Source: Nitratireductor soli
GTDB taxonomy: Bacteria; Pseudomonadota; Alphaproteobacteria; Rhizobiales; Rhizobiaceae
Direction of reading: 5' to 3'
DNA length: 64,000 nt
Assembly (NCBI RefSeq): GCF_001050155.1
Contig: NZ_LFVY01000006.1
Coordinates: 124,001-188,000 of the forward strand
Within the stretch, counting starts at the first letter, position 1. Each line of letters starts with the position of its first letter. The translations under genes were made by a program, and so were the position numbers. The notes beneath the pieces were generated by a model. It was not told where the DNA came from. It was given only the letters and a program-made list of their open reading frames with translations, and did no database searches. Positions 37,069 through 44,766 of the stretch are shown one piece after another.

Positions 37069-38535
37069 ACGGCTCTTGCCGATCGTCCGGTAGCCGGCGA
37101 GCGCCACCTGACGCGCCAGTCCATGGTCGACCATCGGCCGGGGGTAGCTCTCGCCGAGCGCCACGCCAGCCTCGGCAAGCGTTGTTTCCGGTGCCGCCCA
37201 GGGCTTGTGGATCTGGCGTTTCGGCAGGTTTTCCAGTTCCGGCACGAAGCGGCGCACATAGGCACCTTCGGCGTCGAATTTCTCGCCCTGCAGAACGGGG
37301 TTGAAGATGCGGAAGAATGGCGCGGCGTCGGCGCCCGAGCCGGCAACCCATTGCCAGTTCGCCGGATTGCTGGCGGGGTCCGCATCGACCAGCGTGTCCC
37401 AGAACCATTCTTCGCCGGCGCGCCAGTCGAGCCGCAGATCCTTGACCAGGAAGGAGGCGGCGATCATGCGCGCGCGGTTGTGCATCCAGCCGGTCTGCCA
37501 GAGTTGGCGCATGGCGGCATCGACGACCGGATAGCCGGTTCGCCCCTGCTGCCAGGCGCGAAGCGCCTCGTCGTCGCGCCGCCAGGGGAAGGCATCGAAA
37601 TCGCGGTTGAAATTCTGCGTGGCGAGCCGCGGATTGTGGAACAGGAGATGCCAGCAGAATTCGCGCCAGCCGAGCTCCTTGCGGAAGGTCTGTACATCAC
37701 CAACGGACAGGTCGTGTCTGCCAGCGAGCGCCTGCCAGATCTGGAATGGGGTGATCTCGCCATGGGCGAGGTGCGGCGACAGGCCCGACGTGCCGCTATC
37801 GGCCATCAGGTCGCGCCGGCGGTCATAGCCATTGCCGCCCTCCGCCATGAACGCGGCCAGCCGGGTTTGCGCGCCGGCTTCGCCGGGCGTCCAGTGCGTG
37901 CTCAGGCCGGCCGACCAATCAGGCCGGGACGGCAGCAGGCCCCATGCGTCGAGGGGCTCGCTTTCCATGCCATGATGCGCAGCTTTCAGCGTGGAGGGCC
38001 GGTCGGCCGGGCCACGGGGCTCACCTCCTTGCTGAAGCGCGCGCCAGAACGGCGTGAAGACACGATACGGCCCGCCGGCACAGGTTTTCAGGCGCCAGGG
38101 CTCGTGCAGCAAATGGCCGTTGAAACTCTCGGCGCCGATGCCGGCTTCCTTCAGCGCCGCCTTCATCTGCGTGTCGGCGGCAATGCCTGGCGGATCGTAG
38201 CGTCGGTTCCAGAACACGATTCCGGCATTCATCTGCGTGGCAAGCCGCATGACCGTCGCGGTGGTCGGGCCGCGCTGCAGGACAAGGCGGATGCCGAAGC
38301 CGGCCAGGCCGTCACCCAGCGCCTTCAACGAATGGTGCAGCCACCAGCGCCGCGCGCCGCCCAACGGGCGCACGCCCTGGCTCGTCTCGTCGAAAATGAA
38401 GGCGGCGGCGATGGGGCGGCCGGTCCGGGCGGCGGCGGCAAGCGCCAGATTGTCCGCCAGGCGCAAATCGTGCCGAAACAGGACAAGGGCGGTTTCTCGG
38501 CTGTTGCCTGTCGTTGTCGCTGGCTCAGTCGTCAT
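37066..38535 (-). CDS. phrB: Deoxyribodipyrimidine photo-lyase
   Basis: Blue-light repair of cyclobutane pyrimidine dimers. 489 residues: N-terminal antenna domain (LVLFRHDLRLADNLAL), C-terminal FAD domain with GYPVVDAAMRQLWQTGWMHN, ASFLVKDLRLDWRAGEEWF and DADPASNPANWQWVAG. The Trp-rich electron-transfer region is intact. Its start overlaps a small upstream gene by 11 bases. Confidence 0.95.
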   Translation of the reverse strand: MTTEPATTTGNSRETALVLFRHDLRLADNLALAAAARTGRPIAAAFIFDETSQGVRPLGGARRWWLHHSLKALGDGLAGFGIRLVLQRGPTTATVMRLATQMNAGIVFWNRRYDPPGIAADTQMKAALKEAGIGAESFNGHLLHEPWRLKTCAGGPYRVFTPFWRALQQGGEPRGPADRPSTLKAAHHGMESEPLDAWGLLPSRPDWSAGLSTHWTPGEAGAQTRLAAFMAEGGNGYDRRRDLMADSGTSGLSPHLAHGEITPFQIWQALAGRHDLSVGDVQTFRKELGWREFCWHLLFHNPRLATQNFNRDFDAFPWRRDDEALRAWQQGRTGYPVVDAAMRQLWQTGWMHNRARMIAASFLVKDLRLDWRAGEEWFWDTLVDADPASNPANWQWVAGSGADAAPFFRIFNPVLQGEKFDAEGAYVRRFVPELENLPKRQIHKPWAAPETTLAEAGVALGESYPRPMVDHGLARQVALAGYRTIGKSR

Positions 38536-38770
38536 TGGTGGCGTTCAGGTCTTCCGGCCGCTTGCCTTCCTGCCCGTCATCGTCGCGATGGGCGAAGCCG
38601 TTCTGCACAGCCCAGGCCCCGAAAGCGCGGACAAGCGCCCTGTCGCGGGGCATGCCCGGTCCCTCCTGCGCGATAAAGCGATCGAGCGCCGCCGCCAGAT
38701 TGGCTGGCAACGCCACCGTCAGGGAAACGGTGTCGACTGTATTCGGCATCGCCGGTTGTTTGGACTTCAT
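38525..38770 (-). CDS. Small protein, ribbon-helix-helix-like
   Basis: 81 residues from ATG 38770 with GGGTGAG as ribosome-binding site. A short strand (DTVSLTVALPANL) followed by two helices (AAALDRFIAQ, DRALVRAFGAWAVQNG) suggests a ribbon-helix-helix DNA-binding fold, followed by an acidic tail. The 3' end overlaps the photolyase start by 11 bases, so the two are probably one operon. No toxin gene is adjacent. Function unknown. Confidence 0.65.
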   Translation of the reverse strand: MKSKQPAMPNTVDTVSLTVALPANLAAALDRFIAQEGPGMPRDRALVRAFGAWAVQNGFAHRDDDGQEGKRPEDLNATNDD

Positions 38771-38844
38771 CTCACCCGCCCTTGCTGCCCCTCCTGTCAC
38801 AACCGGCGGCGAGGGGAAATGTTCCGCGCCATGGCATGCGCCTC

Positions 38845-39837
38845 TCAGGAGGCGTTGGCCGCGTCTCGCGCCTCCAGACTTGGGACAAGGCGGTCGAGCG
38901 CGTCGGTGGAGATGCCTCCCGAATAGCCTTGGGGCAGCATTTTGAGCAGTTCGGGATCGTCGAAACCGCTGGAGAAGCCGCCGCCGGCATAGGGGCCGAG
39001 GACAAACACCGGGCTGCCGGCCCGCTCCATCCGGTCGAGGAAACGGTTCGGCCAGCCCCACATCCAGCGGGCGATGTTGACCGGTATCAGCAGGACACGG
39101 CCGCGACAGGCTTGCGGCACGAAACCGCTCCAGCCGGTCACGGCGTAGAGCGGGATACAGCGTTTGAAGTCGCTTTTTGTCAGCGTCTGCATGCCTGGGA
39201 AACGGGCGCGCAGCACGTCCACCGGCTGGCTGCCGCCGTAAACCATCAGGCGCTGGCGGGAGGGCGCGGGCAGGGCGGCCAGGACGTCGGCCAGCTTGGC
39301 GCCTTCGTCGGCATCATTGCTCTTGACGTTGACGAGAAAGCGCCGGTCGGGGAATGTGTCGAGCACCTCGTCGAGCGATGGGATCATGCCGACGCCTTGT
39401 CCGCGAAACGGAAAGGTCTGTCCGCCGTCGGCCGTATATCCATATCCGGCATCGAGCGTCTTCAGTTCCTCGAGCGTGTGGGTGCGGGTCTCGCCTGTGC
39501 CCTCGGTGCGGCAATCGACGGTCCAGTCGTGAAAGACGGCAAACTGCCCGTCAGTGGTCGGATGCACGTCGATCTCAACCACATCGGCGCCGAGATCGAA
39601 GGCCGCCTGCATCGAGGGAATGGTGTTCTCCAGGAAGGCGTGGCGCGGCGGCAGCATGCGCTCGGCCGTGCAGGTCTCGCCGGTCAGGTCCGTGCGGTCG
39701 AAATTCTGCGCCAGGCCGCGGTGGGCGAGCAGAACGGGAACGCCTGGCGGACGGGCTGAAAGGCGCGATGCATTGGCCGCATAAAGACCAGCGGCGGCGC
39801 ACAAGAGGGAAAGAACAGCGACAGTGCGTTTGCGCAT
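38845..39837 (-). CDS. Glycerophosphodiester phosphodiesterase
   Basis: Hydrolyses glycerophosphodiesters. 330 residues from ATG 39837. The N-terminus RKRTVAVLSLLCAAAGLYAANAS is a signal peptide or anchor. Catalytic GDPD residues are present: AHRG near residue 37, ENT, EIDVHPTTDG and FHDWTVD. The insert DLTGETCTAERMLPPRHAF between HRG and ENT marks the larger GDPD subtype. A start 51 bases upstream would mask the signal peptide. Confidence 0.9.
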   Translation of the reverse strand: MRKRTVAVLSLLCAAAGLYAANASRLSARPPGVPVLLAHRGLAQNFDRTDLTGETCTAERMLPPRHAFLENTIPSMQAAFDLGADVVEIDVHPTTDGQFAVFHDWTVDCRTEGTGETRTHTLEELKTLDAGYGYTADGGQTFPFRGQGVGMIPSLDEVLDTFPDRRFLVNVKSNDADEGAKLADVLAALPAPSRQRLMVYGGSQPVDVLRARFPGMQTLTKSDFKRCIPLYAVTGWSGFVPQACRGRVLLIPVNIARWMWGWPNRFLDRMERAGSPVFVLGPYAGGGFSSGFDDPELLKMLPQGYSGGISTDALDRLVPSLEARDAANAS

Positions 39838-40088
39838 GATCGGCCCTTCGACAGCAAGGGGCTCAGAGATCGATATTGATTCGGGCATGAGTGAGGCTTT
39901 TCCGGGCGATTTGGCTGACCGGATGGCTGAAGAAGCTTTGCCGGCATTCTCCGTTTGGGGAAATTCGCTTGCGTGGCCAGCGCGTTACAAGTTTGCGTTG
40001 TGCGTCGCGAAGCTTCTCCATTAATCTGGCGACGATGCTCTGAAGAAGATCGTCGCTACGCAACGGGAAGGCTGGGAGGCCGGGAGAG

Positions 40089-41531
40089 ATGGCGTTTTTA
40101 GAAAGCTTATTTGGACTCATCGGAGACTTAACCTGGGGATGGTCCCTGATCCCCATTCTCGTCGTTCTCGGCATCTTCATCACAGCGCTTACCGGGTTCG
40201 TTCAATTCCAGTTCTTCAAGCGCATGTTCCGGGTCCTTTCGTCGAAGAACCAAAGCGGCGACCCGAACGCAATCTCGGCAAGAGCAGCACTTCTCGTTTC
40301 AGTCGGCGGCCGGGTCGGCGGCGGCAACATTGCCGGCGTCGCCGTAGCGATCACGCTCGGCGGGCCGGGCGCCGTGTTCTGGATGTGGGCCATCGCCCTG
40401 ATCGGCATGGCGACCAGCCTCGTGGAATGTTCCCTGGCGCAATTGTACAAGCGGCGCGAGCCGGACGGCACGTTTCGCGGCGGACCGGCGCGCTCGATCA
40501 TTCATGGCCTGGGCAGGGAGTACAAATGGCTGGCGGTTGTCTACGCCGTCTGCCTGATCGCCGCATTTGCCGTCGGCTTCAACGCGTTCCAGGGCAACAC
40601 GGTGGCCGGCGCCGCGCAGGAGAGCCTGGGCATCGACCGCATCTGGTCGGGCGGTCTGTTGACGATCATTGCCGGCTTCATCGTCTTCGGTGGCATTCAC
40701 CGCATCGCCAAGGCAGCCGACATCGTCGTGCCGGTGATGGCGGTCGCCTATCTGGCGATGGCGTTGGTCGTCATCCTGATCAACATCACTTCCGTTCCAG
40801 GCGTGCTGGTATCGATCGTCCTGAATGCCTTCGGCTTCGAACAGGCGGTCGGCGGCGGCATGGGCGCGGCCTTGGCGCAAGGGTTGCGGCGTGGGCTGTT
40901 TTCCAACGAGGCCGGGCTCGGCTCGGCGCCGAACGTGGCGGCGACCGCCGACGTGCGGCATCCGGTCAGCCAGGGGATCACGCAATCCTTCTCGGTGTTC
41001 ATCGACACGATCATCATCTGCAGCTGCACGGCCTTCGTCATCCTTCTGGGCGATGTCTATGTGCCGGGAGCGGAAGCAATCGACGGCGTGGTGCTGACAC
41101 AGCAATCGCTGGCCTCGCATCTGGGCGGCTGGACGCAGTATTTCCTGACCTTCATCCTGCTTCTGTTCGCTTTCAGCTCGATCATCTACAATTACTATCT
41201 GGGCGAGAACGCGCTGACGGTGATCACCGAAAACCCGATTGCCATCAACGTGTTGCGGGTGGCCGTCATGGCGATCGTCTTCATCGGCGCCGTGGCGCCC
41301 GGAGCGACCGCCGTGTTCTTCTTCTCCGACCCGATGATGGGCATATTGGCGCTGGTCAATCTGGTCGTCATCATGATGCTGCTGCCGATCAGCCTGCGCA
41401 TGCTGCGTGACTTCCGCCAGCAGTTGAAAGCGGGCATCGCGCGTCCGGTGCTTGACCCTGCCGATTACGCCGACCTCGACATCGACCGCACGGCGTGGAC
41501 GGGCGTTGTGGAGGAAGCGCGGGCCGGTTGA
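40089..41531 (+). CDS. Sodium:alanine symporter, AGCS family
   Basis: Membrane Na+/amino-acid (alanine or glycine) symporter, 480 residues with about eleven hydrophobic segments. GNIAGVAVAITLGGPGAVFWMW (about 78-99) and RRGLFSNEAGLGSAPN (about 267-282) are AGCS signatures. Single gene; a hairpin follows. Confidence 0.93.
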   Translation: MAFLESLFGLIGDLTWGWSLIPILVVLGIFITALTGFVQFQFFKRMFRVLSSKNQSGDPNAISARAALLVSVGGRVGGGNIAGVAVAITLGGPGAVFWMWAIALIGMATSLVECSLAQLYKRREPDGTFRGGPARSIIHGLGREYKWLAVVYAVCLIAAFAVGFNAFQGNTVAGAAQESLGIDRIWSGGLLTIIAGFIVFGGIHRIAKAADIVVPVMAVAYLAMALVVILINITSVPGVLVSIVLNAFGFEQAVGGGMGAALAQGLRRGLFSNEAGLGSAPNVAATADVRHPVSQGITQSFSVFIDTIIICSCTAFVILLGDVYVPGAEAIDGVVLTQQSLASHLGGWTQYFLTFILLLFAFSSIIYNYYLGENALTVITENPIAINVLRVAVMAIVFIGAVAPGATAVFFFSDPMMGILALVNLVVIMMLLPISLRMLRDFRQQLKAGIARPVLDPADYADLDIDRTAWTGVVEEARAG

Positions 41532-41579
41532 GCGGGCCCGGTTGTCTTGCATGGAATGGTGCGCCGCAGCAACGAAGAA

Positions 41580-41605
41580 GCCCCGCCGGCATGAGCCGGC
41601 GAGGC
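41580..41605 (+). terminator. GC hairpin after the AGCS symporter gene
   Basis: GCCCCGCCGGC-ATGA-GCCGGCGAGGC, an 11-bp stem with one mismatch, 48 bases after the stop. There is no T-run, so it may act with Rho or merely protect the 3' end. Confidence 0.5.
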
Positions 41606-41878
41606 TGGCGGGCTGAGCCGACAAACCTATCCACCGGCGAGCAGTTCCAGCGCCTGATGGCCGGCTGCGATCAGATCGTGCCAGGCCACATCAGAGAACG
41701 GACCGCCGACGGCAAGGCGGTTGCGGGCGGCGTGGGAAATGATCGTGAGGGGTTCGGAGACAATCCTGACATGCGGTTCGAATAACGATCCCAACGCTTG
41801 ATCCGGCTAACCTTTCGTGTATTGGCTTTGTGGGATCTTGAAATTGTTATCAAGTACCGCGGGGCAATCATCGAAGGC
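41606..41878. other. Intergenic stretch upstream of the luxR-type gene
   Basis: 273 bases. The frame of the LuxR-type gene is open from TTG 41798 but the added residues are unlike the family. No lux-box-type dyad could be pointed to with confidence. Nothing else recognised. Confidence 0.4.
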
Positions 41879-42604
41879 ATGGGCATTCGGACGAGGCGTG
41901 CGGCGACCGCCGGTAGCGAGAAAATTGCCATCATCAAGAGGATGCCTTCGAATGAGGAGGCCATCCATGAGATTCGCGAGCTTTACGACATCAAGCACGT
42001 GACGATCCGGCTTGCCAAGACGGAGCTCGGGCTGTTCGACATCCCCTACCTGCGGACGACCTATTCACCAGAATGGGTCGCCCATCAGCTGACGCAGGGC
42101 TACATCGGCGGAGACGCGGTGGTCGTCATGGGGTTTTCGACAGATGCGCCATTCTTCTGGTCTGACCTGACACGCACGCCGGCCTGGGATCGGATCATGC
42201 GCGATGCCATGCGCGCCGGCGTTGGTCCCGAAGGATACTCCGTCCCGGTCATCGACAGTATCGGCCGCCGCTCATTGATGTCGCTCAACACATCCATGCC
42301 GGTTTCCGACTGGAAGCGCTATATTTCCTCGGTCAAAGATGAATTATTGGCGATCGCCCGCATCTTGCATAAGAAAGCGATTGAAGAGGCTGGCTTCACG
42401 TCGATCCCCAAGCTTGGCCCCAGAGAACTAGAGTGTTTAACGTGGGTTGCCCGCGGCAATGAGGCCGGTGCCATTGCCGTACGTCTGTCGCTGTCCGAGC
42501 ACACGGTGCGCAGCTATCTGAAATCGGCGCGGCAGAAGCTGGCGTGCCGCACGCTGTCGCAGGCGGTCAGCAAAGCTATATCGCTGAGACTGATCAAGGT
42601 TTGA
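41879..42604 (+). CDS. LuxR-family transcriptional regulator (autoinducer-binding type)
   Basis: 241 residues from ATG 41879 (alternatives: TTG 41798, ATG 41942). The N-terminal half has the acyl-homoserine-lactone domain layout: Trp in YSPEWVAHQ, Asp 13 residues later in GGDAVV, Trp in PFFW and Gly-rich VGPEGYSVPV. The C-terminal HTH is complete (LGPRELECLTWVARG ... LSLSEHTVRSYLKSARQKL). Compared with TraR, Tyr61 is Gln and Pro71 is Ala, so the ligand pocket is altered. No luxI-like synthase is in the window. A small gene follows 92 bases downstream. Confidence 0.88.
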   Translation: MGIRTRRAATAGSEKIAIIKRMPSNEEAIHEIRELYDIKHVTIRLAKTELGLFDIPYLRTTYSPEWVAHQLTQGYIGGDAVVVMGFSTDAPFFWSDLTRTPAWDRIMRDAMRAGVGPEGYSVPVIDSIGRRSLMSLNTSMPVSDWKRYISSVKDELLAIARILHKKAIEEAGFTSIPKLGPRELECLTWVARGNEAGAIAVRLSLSEHTVRSYLKSARQKLACRTLSQAVSKAISLRLIKV

Positions 42605-42696
42605 TCCCCTCAAATTGGGGTACTCATTCTGGTGATTGTTCGCGTTTCATATTTCAAGCAATCTACTTCTCTTGTTCTCTTATGTGGGAGGGTGCG

Positions 42697-42921
42697 ATGA
42701 GTTCAATGAAAATGTCGGATATCCTAGAATACAACGAGCAAATGCCATTCTCGAACCATGATCTTGTTTTAATGCATTTGCACGAGGCATCTCGTTTGGT
42801 GGCAAAGGTGCCGGATTTCAAGGAACATCAACTATTCTCCTATCTTCTTGGAATGTGTGTCGAACTGCTTGTTCCGATTCAGGCTCCGCGACGCCTCCCG
42901 GATGGTCGGCAAACGCACTGA
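42697..42921 (+). CDS. Small helical protein of unknown function downstream of luxR
   Basis: About 70-75 residues depending on start (ATG 42697 with GTGGGAGGGTGCG; frame opens upstream). The core DLVLMHLHEASRLVAKVPDFKEHQLFSYLLGMCVELLV is predicted helical and amphipathic; the tail APRRLPDGRQTH is basic. Base composition is lower in GC than the neighbours. A strong hairpin follows, suggesting a complete transcription unit. Size and position recall antiactivators such as TraM or QseM, but no sequence identity to them can be claimed. Confidence 0.5.
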   Translation: MSSMKMSDILEYNEQMPFSNHDLVLMHLHEASRLVAKVPDFKEHQLFSYLLGMCVELLVPIQAPRRLPDGRQTH

Positions 42922-42986
42922 AGCAAAGCGTCTGGCACGACACGACGCCAATCGTTGTTCCGGCTCGGATGCAGGTTGTTGCATTT

Positions 42987-43012
42987 GGCCTGCCGGCTTT
43001 AGCCGGCAGGCC
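42987..43012 (+). terminator. Strong hairpin after the small gene
   Basis: GGCCTGCCGGC-TTTA-GCCGGCAGGCC, an 11-bp perfect stem with a 4-base loop, 65 bases after the small gene. No T-run follows. It marks the end of host sequence before the prophage. Confidence 0.6.
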
Positions 43013-43093
43013 GTCGGCGTGATCAGCCCCGATGAGACAGAATTGGGTGTAGATATGTAGGTGCTTGGGAACCGGCACATAGGCCAATTGTAA

Positions 43094-43111
43094 CGCGCAA
43101 GTTCACTTGGC
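43094..43111. repeat. Transposase-binding-like end repeat, copy 1
   Basis: CGCGCAAGTTCACTTGGC, 5 bases inside the inferred prophage end. An identical copy lies at 43229-43246 in the same orientation. Mu left ends contain several such MuA sites; this pair is the best evidence for the exact prophage boundary. Confidence 0.75.
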
Positions 43112-43228
43112 GGATCGAGGGGTTTGCCGGGAAAACGCGGGAATGTCCGGGAATTCGTGAAAAAGTGCGGTGGCACAAGGGTTTGTGCAGGTGATGGCGG
43201 GAACGCTGGCGGGCGGTTGCCGGACCGG

Positions 43229-43246
43229 CGCGCAAGTTCACTTGGC
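43229..43246. repeat. Transposase-binding-like end repeat, copy 2
   Basis: Exact 18-bp direct repeat of the site at 43094, 135 bases further in, similar to the spacing between internal and terminal MuA sites of transposable phages. Confidence 0.75.
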
Positions 43247-43336
43247 AGGCCGGGCGGACGGGGCGCGGCGCGAAAGCCCGGAAATCAGCGGGCGGGGACC
43301 GCAAGGTGGAAACTTACGGCGCCGATATGCCAACCC

Positions 43337-43416
43337 GTTTACACCTCTTCAAAAGCCTTTGAACGCATGGTCTTGCCTTCAGTCTGGGCGCCGACGGGCG
43401 CGGCCGAGGTGTAAAC
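43337..43416. promoter_or_regulatory. Separated inverted repeat GTTTACACCTC / GAGGTGTAAAC
   Basis: Perfect 11-base inverted copies at 43337-43347 and 43406-43416, between the phage end and the 3' end of the repressor gene. They could be a protein-binding pair bringing two sites together or the two arms of a loop. The rest of 43247-43426 shows no gene. Confidence 0.45.
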
Positions 43417-43426
43417 TCGGTCCGCC

Positions 43427-44059
43427 CTAGCGCCGGGGCTCGCGCACCAGGCGGACGAAAGCGCCCATCACCTTGACCCTTTCACCGTTGGGGTCGATGG
43501 GAATCGGTGCAATGTCGATGGCCGGGTCGTTTGTGTGAACCATCAAAAACGGCGGATTGAACAGGCGAAGGACAGTCCGGGCAGAACGGCCATCCCGGCT
43601 GTAGAGCTGCGCCACCACCACCTCGCCTTTGCGAGGATTTGCGCCAATGGTGAATTCAATGACATCGCCGGGAATGATCGCCGACAGTTCCAAGGCGCGG
43701 CTTGTGACCTGCCAGCAGCCGTTGCCGATCGGCGGCTTGGCGGGCGTCGAGGGTGGCAACCCGTCGTAGACTTCGGCATCGTTCTCCGAGAATCCTCCGA
43801 GGTCCGCCGGTTCTTCGTCAAGCCCCATCAGCCAAACCGGCGAGATGCCGCAGGTTTCGGCAATTCTCACGAGAATTGAAACGGGCGGCTCCTTGACGAC
43901 CCCCCGCACATAATTGCCCAACGTGTTTGCGGGCACATCGGACAACGCCGCAATTGACTTGATCCCTCCGCTGCTTTCGATCGTGCCACGCAGACGCTCG
44001 CGCATTCGTTCGAGCCTTGATTCTTCGTCTTTTTTCCAGCTCATCCACACTTCGCCCAT
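43427..44059 (-). CDS. Phage repressor (XRE HTH with LexA/S24-like C-terminal part)
   Basis: About 210 residues; possible starts GTG 44065, ATG 44059, ATG 44044. The N-terminal HTH reads GGIKSIAALSDVPANTLGNYVRG; the C-terminal half (SAIIPGDVIEFTIGANPRKGEVVVAQL) has the beta-rich S24/LexA fold but lacks the usual GDSM nucleophile context, so it may not self-cleave. Transcribed leftwards against the early operon, the position of Mu c repressor. A CACCA..TGGTG operator touches its start, implying autoregulation. Confidence 0.88.
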   Translation of the reverse strand: MGEVWMSWKKDEESRLERMRERLRGTIESSGGIKSIAALSDVPANTLGNYVRGVVKEPPVSILVRIAETCGISPVWLMGLDEEPADLGGFSENDAEVYDGLPPSTPAKPPIGNGCWQVTSRALELSAIIPGDVIEFTIGANPRKGEVVVAQLYSRDGRSARTVLRLFNPPFLMVHTNDPAIDIAPIPIDPNGERVKVMGAFVRLVREPRR

Positions 44060-44062
44060 TTT

Positions 44063-44076
44063 CACCAGATTTGGTG
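44063..44076. promoter_or_regulatory. Phage operator 1
   Basis: CACCAGATTTGGTG, 5-bp arms CACCA/TGGTG with a 4-base spacer, in the repressor/early-operon divergent gap. Identical 14-mer at 44085, 22 bases on, i.e. two helical turns. Confidence 0.8.
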
Positions 44077-44084
44077 TTGAGTTC

Positions 44085-44098
44085 CACCAGATTTGGTG
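44085..44098. promoter_or_regulatory. Phage operator 2
   Basis: Exact copy of operator 1, also followed by TT. The in-phase spacing favours cooperative dimer binding by the repressor or the Ner-like protein. Confidence 0.8.
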
Positions 44099-44115
44099 TT
44101 CTGATTAGTCAGAAC
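44098..44115. promoter_or_regulatory. Phage operator 3, different sequence
   Basis: GTTCTGATTAGTCAGAAC, a perfect 18-bp palindrome (7-bp arms, spacer TTAG), sharing its first base with operator 2. Its different sequence suggests a second regulator, probably one of the pair repressor/Ner-like protein binding here and the other at operators 1-2. Confidence 0.75.
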
Positions 44116-44170
44116 TGATTTGCGACCGAACCGGCCAGCGGGCCGGGTCGATCCTTGCGGGAGCAGCCGG

Positions 44171-44476
44171 GTGCAAGGGCACACGACCACATGGGACCGT
44201 CACGCCATCCTTGCCGAGATCAAGCGGCGGTACGGATCGTCGCGGGAACTCGCCGACCACATCGAACTCACCGCCGGCGAAATCTCGGCGGCGCTCGGCT
44301 CGCCCTATCCGAAAGCGGAAAGAGCAATCGCGGTCGCGCTCGGAGTTCCGGTGCAGACCCTGTGGCCCGACCGATATTGGCCGAACGGGCGACGACGGTT
44401 CGGTTCTACCAGACCCCAGCTATCGGGGGCGAGTCAAAAGGCTGCCCTCCATGTGGACAAGGAGGGTGCGGCATGA
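44171..44476 (+). CDS. Ner-like DNA-binding protein
   Basis: 101 residues from GTG 44171 (GGGAG 8 bases upstream); the frame opens from 44120. The core TWDRHAILAEIKRRYGSSRELADHIELTAGEISAAL followed by YPKAERAIAVALGVPVQTLWPDRY matches Ner of Mu, a small lambda-repressor-like HTH negative regulator of early transcription and of c. First gene of the rightward early operon. Confidence 0.88.
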   Translation: MQGHTTTWDRHAILAEIKRRYGSSRELADHIELTAGEISAALGSPYPKAERAIAVALGVPVQTLWPDRYWPNGRRRFGSTRPQLSGASQKAALHVDKEGAA

Positions 44477-44766
44477 AGCGTCTTCAGTCCGACGAGCGCC
44501 GGCGCGCTGACAACGAGGACGTTGCGCGCGGCTTCCTGCATGTCAGCGCCGACCGGCCGCTGCCGGCCGTCGCCATCATCGTTTCGGCGGTCCTTCTCTT
44601 CTCCATCGCTGCCGCTGGCCTGCTGCTGATCGACATGATCCTTCCTGGCGGGCTCCTGCCGTGGCTCTGGTGGTTGCTTACGGCGGTCCTGCGTTGGCCC
44701 GCCCTGTTTGCCATGCCCGTCGTCCTTGCGGTGGTTGGTCTCTCCTGGTGGAGGAACCGGCCATGA
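44473..44766 (+). CDS. Small membrane protein, unknown
   Basis: 97 residues. A charged 25-residue N-terminus is followed by two hydrophobic segments (about 32-55 and 61-92) and a short basic end WWRNRP. It overlaps its neighbours by ATGA on both sides. Early phage membrane proteins can alter superinfection, but nothing here proves a role. Confidence 0.7.
   Translation: MKRLQSDERRRADNEDVARGFLHVSADRPLPAVAIIVSAVLLFSIAAAGLLLIDMILPGGLLPWLWWLLTAVLRWPALFAMPVVLAVVGLSWWRNRP

Noticed and set aside
42697-42921. Remnant of a luxI gene cut by the prophage
   Set aside because: The residues do not resemble LuxI, and a terminator-like hairpin lies between this gene and the prophage end, so it was not interrupted.
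43094-43246. CRISPR-like direct repeats
   Set aside because: Only two copies, 135 bp apart, at the end of a transposable prophage; no regular spacers and no cas genes anywhere in the window.
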